A stretch of DNA of 64,000 nucleotides, taken from the NCBI GenBank assembly GCA_013396655.1, contig WBMV01000126.1, positions 186,001-250,000 of the forward strand, read 5' to 3'. The notes beneath the pieces were generated by a model, which saw nothing but the letters and a program-made list of their open reading frames with translations, made no database searches and was not told the DNA's origin. The DNA is from Campylorhamphus procurvoides (Eukaryota > Chordata > Aves > Passeriformes > Dendrocolaptidae). Both the position numbers and the translations under genes were made by a program. Of this stretch, positions 42,901-51,900 are shown one piece after another (position 1 is the first letter of the stretch; the number at the start of each line of letters is the position of its first letter).

Positions 42901-45900
42901 AACCATTCCATAAAGTGAATAGTAGGCACAGGAGGCTTTTACTTAACCCTCATAAGTCTTCAGACTAAACCATTCTTAGACATGAGAGAGAGAAGATATT
43001 CAAAAGCAGGACATTTTTTAACAGCTTTTAACATACTGCTGTCAAAACTAGGGAGTTGTCATAAACAATGCACGAAAAGTGTGTGCCATCAGACAGGTGG
43101 TACTGTGACACAAACTACTACCTTTGCAAAATTAGTTTACGGAACTTGGATCTGAAAGAACAAGGCAGCTAGTGTTGCTTTCCAAAAGTATAACCCCAGC
43201 TATTCTGTGCAAGTTACTTTTATCTTTTGTCAAGAAAAAGTCTGGGCTTAATTATCCATAGTTCTGAACATTTTCTTTCTATCAGCCTGAGTTTACACAC
43301 TAAGAGGAGCTGTGTCATAATTGCGTAAATCTCTACAGTACTGGAATATGGACTATCATACCACAACCTCTCAGGGATGACTCAATATTAGTACAGTAAC
43401 TTGAAACAAAATAACAATGAAATAAATACTTAATTATTCATAATGACCTATTACCAATGAGAAAAAAGATTGAAATCAACTTTCCTTGAAGAGATTAATC
43501 TTTGATGGATAAGTAAAATGTGCATGCTACCCTTCTATGTACAAAAACGTAATGCACATATATTTAGTTGACCTTACCTGGCTCATCAGTTCCCATTTCA
43601 TTCCATTTATTAAGCAGTTCTTTCTGTTCACTTGCAGGCCTCTGAAAGGCACAAAAAGTAACTCTTCTTGTTTTTAACAGAATGAATAAAAACATGCCTA
43701 TTTTCATTAGCCCCATCCTGAAGGTGTGTTCTGCTGTAGAAAGCCCAGGTTCCACTTCCAGGAAAAAAAGGAGCCTATTAAATAGTTTCAGGTGTTTATT
43801 AATGAATTGTAGCCTATTTAGTACTCAGTTTCATTTTAGTGAAATTTAGTGCCCATCCCATAGAGCTGTTGGATTTATTCCTTCCCTGGCAGTCATGAAA
43901 AACAAACAGAGCTGCATCCTTGACCTCATGATGAACCACAGAGGTTCTGCCACCTATCACAGAGGTATAACAGTAGAATGAACAAAAAATTCCAACATTA
44001 CTCCCCAATTCCATGATCTTTAAAATTAAAGCCTCTAAATTAATTTAAAAAAAAAACAAAAATGCAAAAAACCCAAAAGAAAATAAGTAAGAATGAATGA
44101 CAAACAAAATCAGCAATGTGCCAGTATCCCTTTCTCCCCTAATGTACCAATTTAACTACAGCCTTCTCTGGTACACACAGCATACCTGTATCACATACAG
44201 TTGCTCAGCTACAAGTTACACAGCTGGGTCTGCACACAAAATGCTCTGTTTAAAAGAACGAATGCTGTAATTAGCTTTCCAACGTGCTTCTTCCTTAAGA
44301 GGATAATTATTGCAACAGCAAAGAGGAAAATCTACCTATAGCCTTCATCTTCTCCCAAGCCGAGCTGATGCATTCATTTCCACTACCCTTGAAAATTATT
44401 CAACATTAAAATTATTTGGATATTGGACCTGTAGCTCTTGATAACAATGTGTAGAATGAACATTACAAGAGTGCAAAACAAGGCCTAATTAAAAGAAAAA
44501 AGTTAGTCTGACAACACAAAATTAACAACACATTACCTTCTGAGCTAGTGGGATACTGAGTTCTGTGCACATGCTGTTCAGACTTTTTAGAATTCGTTTC
44601 TCCCAGCTTCCCTAAAACACACACAAAAACAAATTAGAGGGAATTTCTTTTTCATGGAAATTGCATTTATCATGTAATAACAAGCAGCTTTTTGAAGTCA
44701 TGTATAAGAAAGGACAGCAAGAGTCACTGGCTGACATCTGAAAAAAGTATTAAGGGAATCAAACAGATTTCATCATTTATAACACAATAAAAAGCCCAGA
44801 AAATGTAGTTGTTCATATTTCAGATGTCAAAGAAAGCATGTATTTCACAATTATTGATTTTTATATATGCCTAAGGATCAAGCTTCCTTATAGATTAACA
44901 TATAACAAATTTTTCCAACAATTATAAGCAAGTCAATCCACTGTACATAGCACATGCCTTCTCCACTTTGTGACTGAAGAGTTAGATCTTTCTACACAAA
45001 ACATATCTTAGATGTTGTCAGAAGTTTAAAAAAGTTAGAAACTTGGTATTCTGCAATGCTCAAAAAATAGTTCTTCTAACATAATGCTCATGAAATAGTT
45101 CTGTAATCAAAGAAAACTATAACTAGACAATACCTCAGCTGAAAGTGGAAAGAGCAAGATACTTCTGACTATTGCATTAGAATGCAACAGTGCCTAACCC
45201 ATAGCTAATGCCTCTGAAGTTAATGCCAACTAGTATTGACTTCCTTGTCAACTGACTTAGGATATTCCTTCCGTGATTACAGCACTAGTGTATATTATAT
45301 TTAATATAATTTTCTGTGGATGATGAGTCAAGCCTCAATCAAATGAAAGCAAAGCCTCCTCTTAATGTCATTTAGCTCTATTTACTACTTGTAATTTGCT
45401 CTAGACAAATTCCACAACAGTTAGTTACTGTCTAACCATGCTCCTCAAAGTGCCGTCCAAAAGAGGCTGCAGTTTATTAACAGGAAGCAAATGAATGGAA
45501 GGGCAGATGTTCAAATGTTCTGTTAAAAAATAAAATACGTATCTTATCTATAATTGTTTCATTTTAGCTTCCATTTACAAGATACTCATACCTTTTTCCA
45601 TCAAACAAAATAGTTATCTTTCACCAAAAGTTTTTTCTCACAATGAAGTCATCACTTCCTCTTGCTTAAATAAAACAATCTGAGTTTTGACTGTAAGGAA
45701 CATTTCCCTCTCATCTTCTCCATGTGACTCCTTGTAAAAAGGGAGTCTTCATGTTCTCTTTAGCCACCCTTTAAATGCTAAAACATGAATAAGGTCTCCC
45801 CTAAGCCTTCTCAAGGCTGAATAATCTCAACTCTCTCAGCCTTTTTTCATATGGCATGCTTCTCAGTCCTTTGATCATCTTTGTGGACCTTCTCTGGAGT

Positions 45901-48900
45901 CTCTCCAGCCTGTCCACATCTTTCTTATACAGTGGGGACCAAAACAGTACAGTATTCCAAATGTGACCAGACAAGCACTAAGTAGAGTGGGATAATGACT
46001 TCTTTCTCTCTGCTGGTGACGCCTCTGTTGATGCAAACCATCATCCTGTTGCCTTTCTTTGCCACAGCAGCGCACTGTTCACTCATATGGAACTTGTTCT
46101 CCACCAGCTCCTCCAGGTTAATTTCCACAGAGTTGTTCCCTAGCCACCTAGATCCCAGCTTGTGCTGCATTCCTAAGGTTATGTTTTCCCACACGTAAAA
46201 CCTTACATTTATCCCTGTACTTTATAACGCTCTTGTTATCCCACTCTTCCAGCATATCCAAGCCTTTCTGCAGGGTGACTCTCCCTTCTGAAGTGGCCAC
46301 TTCCCCACTCAGCGGCACCACTGGAAAACTTCATCAGGGTACATTTGATGTCATCAAAATTAAGGGTGGACAGGGGGCAGGGGGGAAGGAATACCACATA
46401 CATGCTTCAAGATAGGAAAGCTACAAAAGAAGCACAGAAGAGGCAGATGGCAGTTTTTCAGGACTGAGAATCAGCTCAATCCAAGGAGCAATGGAGGTCA
46501 ATACTCTTCATGTGACTGACAACTGCCAGCCCAGACATTAATCTTCTTATTGCACTGGGAATGCAACATGTTCGTAATAAAACTCTTATGGATACTCTTA
46601 AACTATGCCATAATTCAGCCTTCAAGACTCTGCCCAATAAAAGGTGTTAAAATAAATGCAAAAAAATTAAAATAAAAGTAAGGATTATACAGCCTCTCCA
46701 AGCAAGATATCCTCCCCTCTCTCCAGGACAGTGGAGTCACCTGCAGTGAGCAGAAACCATGCAGTGCCCGTGACTGAAACAAAAAGCAGAGGCAGAGCTC
46801 ATAAAGTCATTTTATTGATGGGAACAATACATTTTACAAGATGATTCCTCTAGTTTTATGAAGAAATTTAACACTAAGTAAACACACTGCTAGGATGCTA
46901 TGGTTACAATTATAACATTCAGTCAAATAGCTGAAACTGAGGAAGGCAGTACTGCAATTTGAAAACTACTTCATAGAATCATAGAATGGTTTCCAGTACC
47001 TAAAAGAGGCTTATAGGAAAGCTGGAGAGGGACTTTTCACAAGGATATGTAGCGATAGGACAAGGAGACACAGGTTTAAACTGAAAGGGTAGGTTTAGAT
47101 GAGATATGAGGAAGAAATTCTTTACTGTGAGGGTGGTGAAACGCTGCAACAAGTTGCTCAGAGAAGCTGTGGATGCCTCATCCTTGAAAGTGTTCAAGGC
47201 CAGGCTGGATGGGGCTTATAGCAACCTGATCTAGTAGAAGGTGTCCCTGCAGGGAGGGTTGAAACTAGATGATTTTTAAGGTCCCTTCCAGCTCAAACCA
47301 TTTTATAAGTGTATGACTTACAGCATTACTACTCGTTGCCATTAACACTCTAACTTTACCAGAAATATGTTTTTCTTTTGAGGTACTGAAAACAATATAA
47401 AAACAAAAACCTGCCAACCATTTTGAAAACAGAACCATATTGAGGAGAAGAGTTAATTATGAACATTTTAATATCTACCCTAGAAAAATCCTAATATAGT
47501 TTTAATTACTAATTCAAAGTCATTCCAATAACTGATATCAAATATGGTTTTCAGGCAGTACTACCCTTCTTTCCAGAATTCTGAAGGAGAGCAAAATTAA
47601 TTTAGATAGAAAAGGATAAAGAAATTGTCAACAAACTCATAACAATGGAATCAGCATCATAAATGGTGACTGTGCCTAATAAAAATAGAATTTTACTTAC
47701 ATGGACAACATTTTTCTACCAAAACAAATTTTGATGATAGCACCAAAATATTCTTTTCAAGCTGCTATGATGCTAAAATAAAGTGAAAAAAATATACCTA
47801 CAAATAAAACAGTCTTCTATTTTCAAAACATTAATTAGATTTTCAGTATCTGTGGAAGCAAATTAGCAAGTTTCCACTTTATTTCTCTCCCAAAAGTATT
47901 AGCAACCTGAGTGCTTGCATTTTAGGTATTTTCAACAAACAAAATCACTGAAACACTGACTGTAAGATTTTTACATTTTTTATTGCTCTTTAATCAAAAC
48001 GAGTAACAAAACAAGGCCTAGTTGTGCTTCAACTGATCTGATGATGACTGCTTTCTTTACAGACCCATTATCTACAGCAATAAATGTGTGTCATCTTGAA
48101 AATGAAACAATTTCATTTATCTCAGTGGTTTTAGAAAAGATAATGTTAGTTCCCTAACTCTGTATTTATTACTATTTCACAACTATCATAATTTACTAGT
48201 ATTTCTCAGTGGAAAGGATTTGCAAGTCTTTATCAAAGAGTTGTATTTCAAGTAAGGGTTTGAAAGAGCATCTACTCATTTTGGCTGGGATGGAGTTAGT
48301 TTTCTTCATAGTAGTTGGTATGGAGCTGTGTTTTGAAGTTGGGGCTAAAAGAGCAATAGGTGATAACACATCAATGTTTTAGCTGTTGCTGAAAAGTGCA
48401 TACACAGCTTCAAGGCCTTTTCTGTTTTGAATGTTTTCACAAAAGCAGGGAGGCTGGGGGTGGCACAAGAAACTGGGAGGGGACAGAGCTAGGACAGCTG
48501 ACCCCAAGTGAGCAAAGGGATATTCCAGACCATACGATATCATGCATTGAATAAAAAAGCAGAAGAAAAGTTGCCTGCCAATGGGAAGTAGTGAATATAT
48601 TCCTATTTTGCTTTGTTGTCACGTGTAGCTTTTGCTTTGCCAATGAAACTGTCTTAATAATAAGATTTCTCACTTTTACCCTTCAGATCCTCTCCCGTTT
48701 TGCTGGAGGGAAGCAAGCCGCTGAGCTGCCTTCCAGGGTTAACCCACCCCAGAGGACATGAAAGACTGATAGTCTTTGAAACAGGGCTATCAAATTTTGA
48801 AACTGGCAAAGACAGGACTTCTCCTACTCATTTTTAAGCTACTGGAACAGCAGGCCTTTCTACATAAAGCCAAAAATACTGGTTACTGTCAGTATTATAT

Positions 48901-51900
48901 ACATTTTATAATATAATAGCCAGCGAAACTGCTTTAGACAAACATACACATAGATACATCTCTGTGGGTTTTGCATTAATAAACTCGTAAGAGTGATTAT
49001 TTTGAGGCAGCAGATTGTGGCATTACAATGCACTCCACACAAGAAAAATTGGTTAATGCAACCTTTGTCCTCAAATGATAAAGACTGAAGCCTCAGGCAG
49101 CAAGGTAAGGCTTCTTGGAATAAACAACAATATGATTACAAAAGTAACACAATTTGTTCAATACCTTGTAAAAGAATATGGCAATGTATTTCTAGGCACG
49201 GCTGAATTAAATACACTTTTATCCTTATCTCAGATCTTTTGGTTAGACCATATTCTTGAAGCCTTTTATTTTTATGTAGAAGTTTTAAAATTTTTTTCAA
49301 ATGGCATATATTGGTGAAAAAAAATAAAACCAATGAAGCAAAAATATTGTTTTCCTGACAATGAAAATCTTCATTTAATCTTTATAGTCCAGTTTCTCTT
49401 ATTCTCCTTCAATTTGCCATAAGCTCTTTAGCTCTATATTTTTCATCTTCCTTTCACATTTTTAAGTACTAAATATATCTCTGCTTTCTGAAGACCTCAC
49501 TATCTCTGCAGCCTGTTACCTTTCATTGTGAAGCTGCCTGTGCCTCTTCAAAAAACTGGTTTTGTAGCCCTAAGAGAAATTATCTATAGCTACCCTTTTT
49601 CTTTTTTGCAATAAAATGAAGTTCTCCTGTTTGACATATTTACATCGTCTCTATTCTACATTTTTCACACACCTGCCACTATCTCCCTTCTTCTTTCATG
49701 GCTGGAGAAGTACTTGGGCAGTTTTGTATGCATGTAAAATGTCACATATATAATAACAACTGTGATGCACTTACAAATATGTGCTTTTCCTAAGGTATAG
49801 AACCTAGAAATTGTACAATAACATTCTACACAGTAAATTTCAAATAGTCTCACTAAAGATCTGATAGGAATGGTAAAACTGATAACTACCAACCTGTGCT
49901 TTCCTCATATAGGCTAAAGGTTCTTTAATATGCTCAGGGGGTGCTGCAGGATGGCACAGTGAAGGAAACCTTAAAGAAAATACAGTATATGTTAAATGTT
50001 CAGATTTTTTATTTTGTTTCATTAATCCTGTATTTGTAAACCTAAACATAAACTTTTCATGAGAGGACTAGTAAAAACACAGTGCATGTTGATCAAAACT
50101 AAAAATTATTTTTAGAAGTAATTTTTCCTCATCCATTCTATGGATACAAACAATATAACAATATGTAAGAATTAATAATGTTTCATCATCGGTTTTTCTT
50201 ATATTAAAAATAATGCTCATTTATAATTTCACATATTTCTAATATAAAATCAAATAATTACATTTACAAATCAGGTATTTTAAAAGTGTATTCTTTTCAT
50301 GACATCATGCCGTCTTTATGATTCCCTGGAACTTTCACTCTCTTGGGCATTAAATTTTTCAAGAGAGAATACATTTTTTTTGGAGCATTTCCTTTTAAAA
50401 ATCAGTAGTGAGCATATATGTCAATAAGAGCAAATAGAACTTTGAAGTGTTCACCCAAACAAAGTTGAATATCCACTCATAAATTACATGCCAAAATATT
50501 AAAGCTGGAGCAAAAATTTTAAAAAAACAACAAACAAACAAAAAAAAACCAAACAAAAAAATGAACATAAGATACCAATTCATCTTCCAGTAGTGCTGAT
50601 TATTTCAGATGAGTTACTGCCAAACATTTTAACCAGCTTAATTTTAAAAGTCTCAAATGTCTTCCAGGAAACACAATTTACATATAGCTTCTCTAACAGT
50701 CAGTCTGAATTTTGTTTATGTGCATTCAGTCAGTTCCTATGATATGTTTTGGGGAAACCCTCCCCAAATTTCTTCCCATTTTTAATTGATAAGGTCATTC
50801 TTTTACTTGCTGCAAATGAGTTCTGGACTACTCTGTCCCTATGTGTAAAATGAAATCAATACTAACAGATTTTAGCAATGCTGTTTCTTAGCTTTTCCAC
50901 AATGCTCATGAAATCTTGGTATTCTCAGTTAATTTCAATTTTCCAGGGTTAATTTCATTATTTTGCTGCTTATTTCCGTGAACTCAGAGAAAGGATAAGC
51001 AGCAGCCCTAGAGACAGGTAAATAGTCTTCCCTGGAAAGATAGGATGAAGATGAATCCTTACTAAGAGGTAGAAGCATTTTGCTAAATCAAGTCCTAGTA
51101 CTATTAAGCTACTGGTAACTCTAATAAGCTTGTTTAAATTAGCACAAATAGATTTCCATACACATTTCTTATTTTATAGTTGCATTTATGGCTATATCTG
51201 TTATGAAATTCACCTTTCCACTGTGTCAGAATGTTACAGCAACTTATGCTCCCCAGAAGTCTAATCCAAAGTTTGCTGAACAATAATAAAAGGGAAAGTT
51301 GACAAATTTTAGTGTGTTTATAACCATATCCCAAGCATAATGATCTGGTAAGCCTAGAGATCCAATATCTTTAATATTTTTAAAAACAATTAATATAACA
51401 ATATGTGCAACGCTGTGATAAACATCTGAAAATAATTAAAACTCAATGGCAGCAACTACCTCATCTACATAACAATTATATTATGACTGCTGGTACCGCT
51501 GGAAGTAAAACAACAAAGAAAATACCAAAGTAACTAAAAAAATCTGGTGATTTGGTAATATTTGTTTCACTCATTCTTTAAAATGTACTTGAGTCCAAAC
51601 TTTTCACTGGAACGAAAAGGAAATAATGGCACTTTAAAACCAGAAATGGTTGGTATGACAGATCTTGCAGATTATAGTAACACATCATACACATACAAAT
51701 GAATCAAAAGTAAATCATGTGAGCAGAACTCATTAAATAAAATTACTAAATAAACTCACACATTGAGTTCGCTATAAACAGCATTCTGAAGCTTCTTTTC
51801 CCAACCTGTTAAAATAAAAAAATGACCAGAAGACAGCTTCAGGAATTAATACTAACAGAACATGAATCAGAGTTTGCTTTGCAGTCACTGGAGTTTTCTG

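Larger units (their letters stand above)
36298..43577 (-). other. TBC1D19: TBC1D19 introns 6-10 region (between exons 11 and 6)
   Basis: Between the listed exons this stretch is AT-rich intronic DNA. The introns are 928, 1,993, 866, 804 and 2,419 bp long, with only a 36-bp CR1 scrap recognised. Confidence 0.7.
44612..49893 (-). other. TBC1D19: TBC1D19 intron 4
   Basis: A 5.3-kb intron with the densest mobile-element load in the window: a minus CR1, a short minus CR1 scrap, a plus CR1 and a plus solo LTR, together about 1.4 kb. The remainder is AT-rich with nothing recognised. Confidence 0.8.

Noticed and set aside
45925..46194. 89-codon ORF resembling a reverse-transcriptase-like protein
   Set aside because: It is a decayed piece of CR1 ORF2, not an independent gene.
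51762..51805. Alternative exon 3 ending two bases earlier at AAT|GTGTGA
   Set aside because: It would break the frame with exon 4. The overlapping GTGAGT donor keeps frame and is stronger.
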